This document shows positions 33,440 to 40,154 of a stretch of 64,000 bases of DNA, piece by piece; within the stretch, counting starts at the first letter, position 1; each line of letters starts with the position of its first letter. This DNA comes from Bacteroidota bacterium (GTDB lineage Bacteria; Bacteroidota; Bacteroidia; Chitinophagales; Chitinophagaceae). Where the stretch lies: assembly GCA_023424015.1 (NCBI GenBank), contig JAFAEM010000037.1:9745-73744 (forward strand), read 5' to 3'. Under the pieces are notes generated by a model, which searched no databases, had not been told where the DNA came from, and saw only the letters and a program-made list of their open reading frames with translations. The position numbers and the translations under genes were made by a program.

Positions 33440-34077
33440 TAATCGAGGTTCGGTTGAGGTGTATAACGCAGATAAGGCTTCACGATCTTTACACCTTTGG
33501 GGAATTTTTTAATCGCATCCTCTGTTGAAACAGCCGGTACCACGATCACGTCTTCACCCTGATTCCAGTTGGCAGGCGTAGCCACGCTATGGTTGGCTGT
33601 CAGCTGAAGCGAATCCACGACACGGAGGATCTCATAGAAATTCCGGCCGGTAGACGCGGGATAGGTGATCATGAGTTTGACCGTTTTATCGGGCGCGATC
33701 ACAAATAGTGAGCGAACCGTAGCGGTCGCAGATGCATTGGGGTGGATCATATCGTATAGCGTTGCCACATTCCTGTCTTCATCGGCGATGATGGGAAAAT
33801 TGACATTGCAATTCTGGGTCTCATTGATATCATTTACCCATCCGCGGTGTTTATCCAGTGGATCCACGCTTACCGCTAAAACTTTTACATTACGCTTTGC
33901 AAACTCTTCGTTCAACAGGGCGGTCCGACCAAGTTCCGTTGTACAAACAGGTGTATAATCAGCAGGGTGCGAAAACAGAATACCCCAACTATTGCCCAGG
34001 TATTCATAAAAATCAATTTCACCGGCAGTGGTTTGTGCTTTAAAATTGGGAGCAACATCCCCAAGACGTAATGACAT
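33439..34077 (-). CDS. 1-Cys peroxiredoxin (Prx6 type)
   Basis: This 212-residue peroxidase reduces peroxides through C45 in the motif SHPADYTPVCTTELG (about 36-50). The extended C-terminal domain (from about residue 165, GEDVIVVPAVSTEDAIKKFP) and the conserved RSLFVIAPDK mark the Prx6 branch, and no resolving Cys is in the usual place. It is the first gene of the sulfur-assimilation operon and coupled to cysH by a 1-bp stop/start overlap. It may guard against peroxide or link redox state to sulfur supply. Promoter and operator lie 38-78 bp upstream. Confidence 0.94.
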   Translation of the reverse strand: MSLRLGDVAPNFKAQTTAGEIDFYEYLGNSWGILFSHPADYTPVCTTELGRTALLNEEFAKRNVKVLAVSVDPLDKHRGWVNDINETQNCNVNFPIIADEDRNVATLYDMIHPNASATATVRSLFVIAPDKTVKLMITYPASTGRNFYEILRVVDSLQLTANHSVATPANWNQGEDVIVVPAVSTEDAIKKFPKGVKIVKPYLRYTPQPNLD

Positions 34078-34114
34078 AACTTATAGATTTAATTGAATTA
34101 TAGAATCAGGTCAA

Positions 34115-34155
34115 CAAAAATACATACAAATGAATACCCCACCAAGCTGGTAGAC
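34115..34155 (-). promoter_or_regulatory. Peroxiredoxin-cysH promoter overlapped by dyad D
   Basis: On the minus strand TTG (34145-34143), 20 bp, then TATTTTTG (34122-34115) make a full Bacteroidota promoter. The TTG falls in the 7-nt centre of dyad D (34137-34155, CCCCAC-N7-GTAGAC). A bound regulator would cover the -33 element. The site lies between the rrf2-type gene and the operon it probably controls. Confidence 0.72.
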
Positions 34156-34207
34156 TAAAAAGAACGAATCAAATCGCTAACAATCGTTTGTCATAAAAAA
34201 AACCAGG

Positions 34208-34615
34208 TTAAACAACCAGGTCGTCCAATGTCCTGTTTTCAAGAACGTTCAGGGTGGCGTCGCGCACTTCGATCATCATATCATGAAGCCCGCAATTAGT
34301 TTCATTACAGTTTTTGCAACGCTCATAAAAATAGAGGCTTACACAGGGTAACATGGCTATGGGTCCATTTACCAGGCGGACGATAGTAGCTACTTTTACT
34401 TTAGATGGAGGCTGTCTCAGGAAATACCCGCCGCCTTTACCCTTTTTACTATCAAGTATCCCGGCTTTCTTTAGTTCGAGCAGTATATTTTCGAGAAACT
34501 TTAACGGAATCCTTTTCTTCTTGGCTATTTCTGAAATAAGCACAGGTCCCTTATCATAGCGCTCCGACAGGTAGGTCAAAGCCTTAAACGCGTATTGTGA
34601 CTTTTTCGAAAGCAT
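34208..34615 (-). CDS. Rrf2-family transcriptional regulator (Cys-rich, candidate Fe-S or Cys sensor)
   Basis: This 135-residue winged-helix regulator starts MLSKKSQYAFKALTYL, as typical for Rrf2. The frame continues upstream to 34651, but those 12 codons lie in a repeat element and are rejected. The helix-turn-helix region is ISEIAKKKRIPLKFLENILL (about 28-47). C91, C100, C103 and C108 form a C-X8-C-X2-C-X4-C cluster, where IscR/NsrR-type proteins hold an Fe-S cluster. It lies beside the sulfur island in the same direction, and dyad D is immediately downstream. It is the best candidate for binding the GTCTAC dyads (inference). Confidence 0.92.
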   Translation of the reverse strand: MLSKKSQYAFKALTYLSERYDKGPVLISEIAKKKRIPLKFLENILLELKKAGILDSKKGKGGGYFLRQPPSKVKVATIVRLVNGPIAMLPCVSLYFYERCKNCNETNCGLHDMMIEVRDATLNVLENRTLDDLVV

Positions 34616-34631
34616 AGTTATAACCGGTTTG

Positions 34632-34800
34632 ACTAGTGTTAAGTCAACCATATTTTGACGGTTCCTCTTATTTTAGCCGCGAGCTGTGAGCCATGAGGCT
34701 CAAGGCTTCAAATTTCGTCATTAAACGATCGGTCTCGAAGCTCGTAGCTCATCGCTCGTAGCTTTTTGAAGCAGCATATTAACCTTGACACGACACTAGT
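34632..34800. mobile_element. MITE-like repeat element, copy 1 (169 bp)
   Basis: The ends are inverted repeats: ACTAGTGTTAAGTCAA on the left and, read inward from the right, ACTAGTGTCGTGTCAA. The interior has 7-bp-period arrays (GCTCGTA/GCTCATC type and GAGCTGTGAGC type). No coding region of any size is present. A second copy in the opposite orientation is at 49628-49810. It lies directly before the Rrf2 gene, 16 bp from its ATG, so its end may carry or replace promoter signals. No clear target-site duplication is visible. Confidence 0.75.
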
Positions 34801-34861
34801 CTTATATGGGCAGCGGTTTTGTACCATGATCAAATTCCTATTAAAATAATAATAACAAATC

Positions 34862-35266
34862 TTATCCTGGCAGGTTCCGAAGCTCCAATTTATAATGAAT
34901 TGGTGAATTTTTACGCAACATCGCAGATACGCCGCAATATTTTTCCAGCGACAGGTCAATAGCTTTCCGAACCTTGTCTTCATTCTCCTGTGCGGTATTT
35001 AATTTATAGGTGATCCAGATATCTTTAAAAACCCGTGGATGTTCAGTGGTTTGCTCGGCTTCCACATCAATCACGAGATCTGAAAACTGCACCCGCATCT
35101 TCTGAAGAATATCCACGATATCGATGCCCGAACAGGCAGCAATGGCAGATAGTAACAGTGCTTTGGGATTAGGCCCTTCCTTACGATTGCCATCTATCGA
35201 AAAGACGTTCTGCTCCAATTGACTTTCAAATGCTTGTCCATGTTTCCAGGTAGTCGTTGTTTTCAT
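34862..35266 (-). CDS. OsmC/Ohr-family protein
   Basis: This 134-residue protein of the OsmC-like redox family often reduces organic peroxides with two Cys residues. C45 (AIAACSGIDIV) and C111 (EKYCGVSAML) are at the two expected positions. The family fold (a two-domain alpha/beta swap with a central helix) fits the sequence. The cytoplasmic thiol peroxidase role is known for the family but not shown here. It lies upstream of the repeat element and Rrf2 gene, 24 bp after the CDF transporter gene. Confidence 0.9.
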   Translation of the reverse strand: MKTTTTWKHGQAFESQLEQNVFSIDGNRKEGPNPKALLLSAIAACSGIDIVDILQKMRVQFSDLVIDVEAEQTTEHPRVFKDIWITYKLNTAQENEDKVRKAIDLSLEKYCGVSAMLRKNSPIHYKLELRNLPG

Positions 35267-35290
35267 CTTTAGAATTTGTGCTACAAAAAT

Positions 35291-36301
35291 TTATACAGGT
35301 TCCAGTCCGTGTTTTTTATTTTGTGATATATTTTCCAGAGTCCAGTCCACTCTTTTTTCAAACTCATGTTGCCGCACCGGGCAATCGGGTTTGTTGCAAA
35401 TATGGCATTGAAACGGTAAACAGCCATCCGAATGCACAAATAGTTCAACAGTTTCACCGAACTTTTGTTTTACCAGCCCGGCAAGCTTATCTATTTCTTT
35501 GTGTGCTTCATGAACATTGAGATACCAGGGCACAGTCAGGTGACAATCAATATGAAGAATACTACCATATTTAATTACACGAAGATTATGCAGGTCGACC
35601 CAGTTGACCTGGCGGTTATGATTTAACAATTCCACCATTTGTTGCAATAGCTTTTCATCTGCTTCGTCCATGATGCCGGCGATGGAGCGGCGGAGAATAT
35701 GGTAAGCCGTGTACATGATGAAAAGCGCGACGGCGATTGCCAGGCAGCTGTCGAGCCATTTATACTCCGTGAATAGCACCAGGAGTAAACCGGCAATGAT
35801 TGCAATGGTTGAGAATGTATCGGTTTGCAAATGGCGTCCGCTGGCTTTTAGCGCCAATGAATTATTCCGCGTTCCAATACGGACGCAAACCGTTCCCACA
35901 ATATAATTGACAACTGCCGTGATGGCCACTAACACGATCCCGAGATCGAGTTGCCTGATTTCGATATCATACAACAGGTGCTGAATGGCTTTGTAAATGA
36001 TAATAACAGCAGCAACCAGGATCATGGTACCCTCCACGGCAGCCGAAATAAATTCAGCTTTGCCATGTCCATAAGGGTGATCCTTATCCCGCGGTTTCGA
36101 TGCTATATACAGGCCATAGAGACCAATAAAGCCGGAGGCAACGTTGACAATACTTTCCAACGCATCGGTTAGAACAGCAACAGACCGCGTAAAATAATAC
36201 GCGACGAATTTCACCGTCAATAGTACCAGTGAGATGGCGGCAACCCATCGCTGCACCCTTAGATTTTGAAGCGCTGTATTCAAGCGGGGCAAATTAAACA
36301 A
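35291..36301 (-). CDS. Cation diffusion facilitator (Zn/Fe-type exporter)
   Basis: This 336-residue inner-membrane metal/proton antiporter has about six helices. The helix-2 motif TDALESIVNVASG and the HPYGHGKAEFISA segment are typical of the CDF family. The cytoplasmic C-terminal domain is followed by a Cys/His-rich tail (CLPFQCHICNKPDCP) that could bind metal; this tail is not general in the family. The start is TTG 36301: there is an in-frame stop shortly upstream and no ATG before the first helix, so a non-ATG start is required. The transported metal is not predicted. Confidence 0.9.
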   Translation of the reverse strand: MFNLPRLNTALQNLRVQRWVAAISLVLLTVKFVAYYFTRSVAVLTDALESIVNVASGFIGLYGLYIASKPRDKDHPYGHGKAEFISAAVEGTMILVAAVIIIYKAIQHLLYDIEIRQLDLGIVLVAITAVVNYIVGTVCVRIGTRNNSLALKASGRHLQTDTFSTIAIIAGLLLVLFTEYKWLDSCLAIAVALFIMYTAYHILRRSIAGIMDEADEKLLQQMVELLNHNRQVNWVDLHNLRVIKYGSILHIDCHLTVPWYLNVHEAHKEIDKLAGLVKQKFGETVELFVHSDGCLPFQCHICNKPDCPVRQHEFEKRVDWTLENISQNKKHGLEPV

Positions 36302-36335
36302 TCTTTCCCGAGAGCAACCCAGGACTCAATTGGCA

Positions 36336-37811
36336 CTACTTTTTCACCTTACTAAACTGCTGAATAAAGCCATGTATTTTTTTGGCAAGCCTGTGGTAAG
36401 CCTCTTTGTTCAGTAACTGGGAATCACGCATGGCCTTATAAGTGAGAAATACTCCAATTGGCACCAGGATAAATGCTGCCAGCCACATACCGGTAAAGGG
36501 ACTTAGTTTATCCTGCTTAGCAAATTTTTCACCCAGGGTAGTTGTGAAATAAAATACCATAAAGAAACTGATCGCTGCGATCAGCGGCGTACCCAGTCCT
36601 CCTTTTCTAATTATTGAACCCAGTGGCGCGCCTATCAGGAACAGTATAAGACAGGCTGCAGACAACACGATCTTACGGTGCCATTCTATGCGATGCTTCC
36701 GTAGTGTATAGTCCCGGTCCTTCATGATGGTGAGGCGGTTGTCGATCGCTGATCTCAGGCTTATCACCTGGTTGATCGCGCCCTGGTGCACCGCATAACG
36801 GGCTGAATCTGGTATCAACTCATCAAATGAACTGGCATGTTTTAAAAGACTATCCTGTGTCATAAGGAATGCCGGCGTGACCTCGTTCTTCCCGGAAGGC
36901 ATACTGTCCAGGTAGGTTTTAAATTTAAGCGCGGATCCCGCAACGGTAGCGTCGAGCTGTTTACCCACGCGCAGGTTTTCTTTTTGCAGCGAGTCGATCG
37001 CGACATTCAGTTGCCGCATGCTGTAAACACGTTCATTATTGCGGTTGACACTATCATCGGTTTGCACAAACTGGAAGGAACTCAGGTCGAATTGCTTTTT
37101 GAACTCCTGGAAATGCATGCGGATATAATCCGTATTAGCCAGGGAGTTGTAGTCTCCCCTTTCTTCATATCTCCATCCGTCTTTTAAATTAAATTCCAAA
37201 AAGCGTTTGTCCGCAGAAACCCGCATCACCCCGCTTTTTGCACTTATAAAATTATCCTGGAGCGGGTTGCTTTGCTCGTACACGATCACATCGCGGATGA
37301 TGCTGTCGTTGGCTTCTTTTTTACCGATCTTAATCGCGAATCCGTTGATCCGGTCATAAAATACGCCCTCTTTCAGGTCAAATGCCGGCTTGGCGTATAC
37401 AATATCGGTGAGCAGGGTACGTGACTTTAGAAATGCGACTGGTATGATAAAGTTGGAGAATAAGAAAGCGATCCCGCTGATAAACAGGGATACAATAAAT
37501 AAAGGACGCATAAACCGCAGCAGGGAAATGCCCGCCGATTTGATCGCCACCAGTTCAAAATTTTCACCAAGGCTGCCAAAGGTCATCAGCGAGGAAAGCA
37601 AAACTGCCAGTGGCAGGGCCAGCGGTACCAACACGGCGCTCTGGTACCAGATAAACTTCAGCACGATATCGATCCCCAGTCCTTTACCTACGAAGTCATC
37701 GATGTACAGCCAGAAAAACTGCATCACCAAAACCAGCAACGTGATAAAGAATGTAGCGATAAATGGGCCTATAAAGGCTTTTATGATGAGTTTGTCTAAC
37801 TTTTTGAACAC
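36336..37811 (-). CDS. LptF/LptG-family permease
   Basis: This 491-residue inner-membrane permease is of the YjgP/YjgQ family, part of the LptBFGC machine that extracts lipopolysaccharide. It has three N-terminal helices (KLDKLIIKAFIGPFIATFFI, SAVLVPLALPLAVLLSSLMT, LLRFMRPLFIVSLFISGIAFL), a long periplasmic domain (about 130-360) and three C-terminal helices (from SAACLILFLIGAPLG). It starts with GTG 37811; no ATG lies near. The gene is divergent from the next one with only 13 bp between. Only one such permease is seen, and the LptF or LptG role cannot be decided. Confidence 0.92.
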   Translation of the reverse strand: MFKKLDKLIIKAFIGPFIATFFITLLVLVMQFFWLYIDDFVGKGLGIDIVLKFIWYQSAVLVPLALPLAVLLSSLMTFGSLGENFELVAIKSAGISLLRFMRPLFIVSLFISGIAFLFSNFIIPVAFLKSRTLLTDIVYAKPAFDLKEGVFYDRINGFAIKIGKKEANDSIIRDVIVYEQSNPLQDNFISAKSGVMRVSADKRFLEFNLKDGWRYEERGDYNSLANTDYIRMHFQEFKKQFDLSSFQFVQTDDSVNRNNERVYSMRQLNVAIDSLQKENLRVGKQLDATVAGSALKFKTYLDSMPSGKNEVTPAFLMTQDSLLKHASSFDELIPDSARYAVHQGAINQVISLRSAIDNRLTIMKDRDYTLRKHRIEWHRKIVLSAACLILFLIGAPLGSIIRKGGLGTPLIAAISFFMVFYFTTTLGEKFAKQDKLSPFTGMWLAAFILVPIGVFLTYKAMRDSQLLNKEAYHRLAKKIHGFIQQFSKVKK

Positions 37812-37812
37812 C

Positions 37813-37820
37813 TATCTTTA
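37813..37820 (+). promoter_or_regulatory. -7-like box TATCTTTA before the 37825 gene
   Basis: This sequence is one base off TAnnTTTG, 4 nt before the ATG at 37825, in the 13 bp space to the divergent permease gene. Its -33 region would lie inside the permease coding sequence. Confidence 0.4.
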
Positions 37821-37824
37821 AGTT

Positions 37825-38436
37825 ATGGATGCAACAAAAATAAGGCTTTCACCAGAGGAGGAAATGCTGGTGTTTCGTGGCGACTGGATTTTAACAAAGA
37901 ACCGCGTAATGCAAAAGACCATGCAGCTATTGGGAGACGTGCAATTGGAACAGAAAGATCTGCTGACTACATACGCATCCATATTACCCCAGGAGATCAT
38001 GCAGTCCACACCAAAAATATCACGCGGCGAAAATTACAAGGGCCTGCCATGGCTGATGCTGGACTATCCGAGGCTGTTTAATAAAGAAGACGGCTTTGCC
38101 ATACGCACGTTTTTCTGGTGGGGGCATTTCTTTAGCGTTACCCTCCAGGTTTCCGGCAGGTATAAAAAACTATTTGAAGCAAACCTCCTGCAGGCTCTGC
38201 CTGAATTGAAGACAAAAGGGTTCTTTGGATGTATACAGGATGATCCCTGGCAGCATCATTTTGAGCCCGACAACTACAAAAGCCTGCAAACATTCACACC
38301 CGGCGAATGGCAAGGCCTGGTAGCCGGCCGTGATTTTATCAAAATAGCTCAAACGGTCCCTTTACAGGAATGGAATGAAGCACCTGGAAAAATCATGAAA
38401 ATATACCGCGGGCTGATGCAAGCCTGCCTTGGTTAG
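37825..38436 (+). CDS. Conserved hypothetical protein
   Basis: This 203-residue protein has no signal peptide or membrane segment and is probably cytoplasmic. It shows aromatic-rich stretches (LPWLMLDYPRLF near 71-82, AIRTFFWWGHFFSVTLQVSG near 91-110) and a DPWQHHFEPDNY motif near 140. I do not recognise a family with a known function; similar proteins are probably found across Bacteroidota (from memory of the pattern, not checked). It is divergent from the LptF/G gene and overlaps the stop of the convergent START-like gene by 4 bp. Confidence 0.75.
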   Translation: MDATKIRLSPEEEMLVFRGDWILTKNRVMQKTMQLLGDVQLEQKDLLTTYASILPQEIMQSTPKISRGENYKGLPWLMLDYPRLFNKEDGFAIRTFFWWGHFFSVTLQVSGRYKKLFEANLLQALPELKTKGFFGCIQDDPWQHHFEPDNYKSLQTFTPGEWQGLVAGRDFIKIAQTVPLQEWNEAPGKIMKIYRGLMQACLG

Positions 38437-38810
38437 TTACCCAGCCTGTGGAATAGGTCTTTCACCTGGTGGTCCCACAAAAGGCTTTGGTCCTTGATAT
38501 CTTTTTTCTCAGCAAAATCTTTTACCACCAGGATGGTTTGGTTGGTGATCTCTGATTTTTCTATACTGAATTCGAAATACTCATTTTTGGGTGCATCGAG
38601 CCATCGAAAACGAATGCTTTTATCACCTTCGCTTTCGACCACCTCCGCCTTCTCAAATGAACCATTCCAGCCGAAGTAAAATATATTATCGCGTTCGTCT
38701 ACCTTATCCGCAAACCACTCGCCCAGACCTGCGGGAGTTGACAGGAACTCATACAGGATCGTAGGTGAACATCTAACCGGGAATTCTAGTGTATATAATT
38801 GCTTGCTCAT
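38433..38810 (-). CDS. START-like domain (SRPBCC/AHSA1) protein
   Basis: This 125-residue protein has the pattern of the small Bacteroidota START-like/AHSA1 family: YTLEFPVRCSPTILYEFLST at the start, GLGEWFADKVDERDNIFYFGWNG in the middle, and a C-terminal helix (LLWDHQVKDLFHRLGN). These domains form a hydrophobic pocket and bind lipids or other small molecules. The function is unknown. Its 3' end overlaps the convergent gene by 4 bp. The 306 bp upstream of it are shared with the rpoD control region. Confidence 0.82.
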   Translation of the reverse strand: MSKQLYTLEFPVRCSPTILYEFLSTPAGLGEWFADKVDERDNIFYFGWNGSFEKAEVVESEGDKSIRFRWLDAPKNEYFEFSIEKSEITNQTILVVKDFAEKKDIKDQSLLWDHQVKDLFHRLGN

Positions 38811-39116
38811 CTGTTGCTATTGAAAAATCTCTCTACCTGCAATAATAAATAATTAATCGTCGTATCAAAATAATTTCTTTTTTATTTTTCCCCTTTTTAC
38901 GGGAAGGGTAAATTTATATGCAAAATAAATCCAATAAACCTACGTTAAAGGAAAGATAATTTTTTTGGGACTTATTAAGCAAATGCTTAAATTGTTCTGA
39001 CATCCAATGTTTTCTGAAAACGATTGAACCTGCGGCAGGGGTGTTTTTTTAATGGAAAATTGATCTGTTTTTAAAATCTATAACCCTTAAAATAAACCCA
39101 ACTAAAGCCAATACCT
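38811..39116. other. Control region between the START-like gene and rpoD
   Basis: This is a 306 bp AT-rich gap between divergent genes. It contains a 16-bp palindrome at 38975-38990, a GC-rich segment with CCTGCGGCAGG around 39031, and long T and A runs. No gene of any size is visible. No canonical TAnnTTTG promoter is obvious before rpoD, which is worth noting because the gene for the primary sigma factor must be well expressed. Confidence 0.6.
38975..38990. promoter_or_regulatory. Palindrome upstream of rpoD (TTAAGCAAATGCTTAA)
   Basis: These are perfect 7-bp arms TTAAGCA/TGCTTAA with a 2-nt centre, 127 nt before the rpoD ATG. The geometry suits a dimeric regulator. No similar site was noticed elsewhere in the window. 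Confidence 0.45.
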
Positions 39117-39992
39117 ATGAGTATGAGACAATTGAAGATCACGAAATCGATCACCAATCGTGAATCTCAAAGTCTGGAGAAGTATCTCCAGGAAATCGGC
39201 AAAGTCGAGCTTATCAGCTCAGAAGAAGAAGTACGACTTGCCGCCTTAATCAGGCAGGGCTGCCAGAAGTCACTGGACCGCCTCACCAAAGCCAATCTTC
39301 GATTTGTGGTATCGGTTGCCAAGCAGTACCAGAACCAGGGTTTATCTCTACCCGACTTAATCAATGAAGGAAACCTGGGATTAATTAAAGCCGCTCAGCG
39401 CTTCGATGAAACACGCGGTTTCAAATTCATTTCTTATGCGGTCTGGTGGATTCGCCAGAGCATCCTGCAGGCATTGGCCGAGCAATCGAGGATAGTTCGC
39501 CTTCCACTCAATAAGGTAGGTCTGACCAACAGGATCCAGAAAGCGTTTTCACAATTAGAGCAGCAGTTTGAAAGAGAACCCTCGGCGGAAGAGCTAGCAG
39601 AATTGCTGGAAATGGACCTCGATGAAGTCTCGGCTTCCCTGAGCATTTCTTCCCGCCACCTGAGTATGGACACACCTATCTCAGAAGGTGAAGACGGCAC
39701 CCTGCTGGACGTCCTCGAAAATCCCAACGCAGAAAAAACCGATGGTGAGCTGGATCATACCCAATCCCTGAAAACAGAGATTGACCGCTCGCTGAAAACC
39801 CTCACTGAAAGACAAAAAGAGGTGATCTGTTATTTCTTCGGTATCGGCGTTGACCATCCCATGAGCCTCGAAGACATCGGCGAAAGGTTTAACCTGACCC
39901 GCGAAAGGGTAAGACAGATCAAGGACAAAGCCATTACCAAACTCAGAACCACAAACAGAATTAATCTTTTACGAACCTATTTAGGCGCATGA
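39117..39992 (+). CDS. rpoD: Primary RNA polymerase sigma factor (RpoD/SigA)
   Basis: This 291-residue sigma-70 factor is the short form typical of Bacteroidota, which lacks region 1.1 and the non-conserved insert. Region 1.2 starts SLEKYLQEIGKVELIS; region 2 has LRFVVSVAKQYQNQGLSLPDLINEGNLGL and FKFISYAVWWIRQSILQ; region 3 spans about 130-205; region 4 has MSLEDIGERFNLTRERVRQIKDKA. It would read the TTG/TAnnTTTG promoters seen throughout the window. Two ATGs (39117 and 39123) are possible; the second gives MRQLKITKSI, common in the family. Confidence 0.97.
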   Translation: MSMRQLKITKSITNRESQSLEKYLQEIGKVELISSEEEVRLAALIRQGCQKSLDRLTKANLRFVVSVAKQYQNQGLSLPDLINEGNLGLIKAAQRFDETRGFKFISYAVWWIRQSILQALAEQSRIVRLPLNKVGLTNRIQKAFSQLEQQFEREPSAEELAELLEMDLDEVSASLSISSRHLSMDTPISEGEDGTLLDVLENPNAEKTDGELDHTQSLKTEIDRSLKTLTERQKEVICYFFGIGVDHPMSLEDIGERFNLTRERVRQIKDKAITKLRTTNRINLLRTYLGA

Positions 39993-40027
39993 TTTGAATT
40001 TTACACTAGCTTTTTAAATATACCCAG

Positions 40028-40110
40028 GCTGCGAGTTGCCAGCTGCGTGCTTCGGGATTGGTTGAACACAACCTCTCTCCCGGCCCGGCGGAATGACTCG
40101 CAGCTTTTTA
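40028..40110 (+). terminator. Long-loop hairpin after rpoD
   Basis: GCTGCGAGT (40028-40036) pairs perfectly with ACTCGCAGC (40096-40104), followed by T5. The 59-nt loop holds further GC-rich stretches (CCCGGCCCGGCGG). It could terminate rpoD transcription, although the stem is short for its loop, or be part of a small structured RNA. A -7 box for ffh follows 17 bp later. Confidence 0.4.
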
Positions 40111-40120
40111 TTTTACTACT

Positions 40121-40128
40121 TATCTTTG
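40121..40128 (+). promoter_or_regulatory. -7 box (TATCTTTG) of ffh
   Basis: This is a perfect TAnnTTTG box 26 nt before the ffh ATG at 40155, right after the rpoD hairpin. The T-rich stretch upstream has no clear TTG at 19-23 bp. Confidence 0.6.
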
Positions 40129-40154
40129 CGGGCTTCGTAAAAGCATTGTAGTCT

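Noticed and set aside
34616..34651. Longer start for the Rrf2 regulator
   Set aside because: The 12 added residues come from the terminus of the mobile element, and MLSKKSQYAF is the conserved Rrf2 start.
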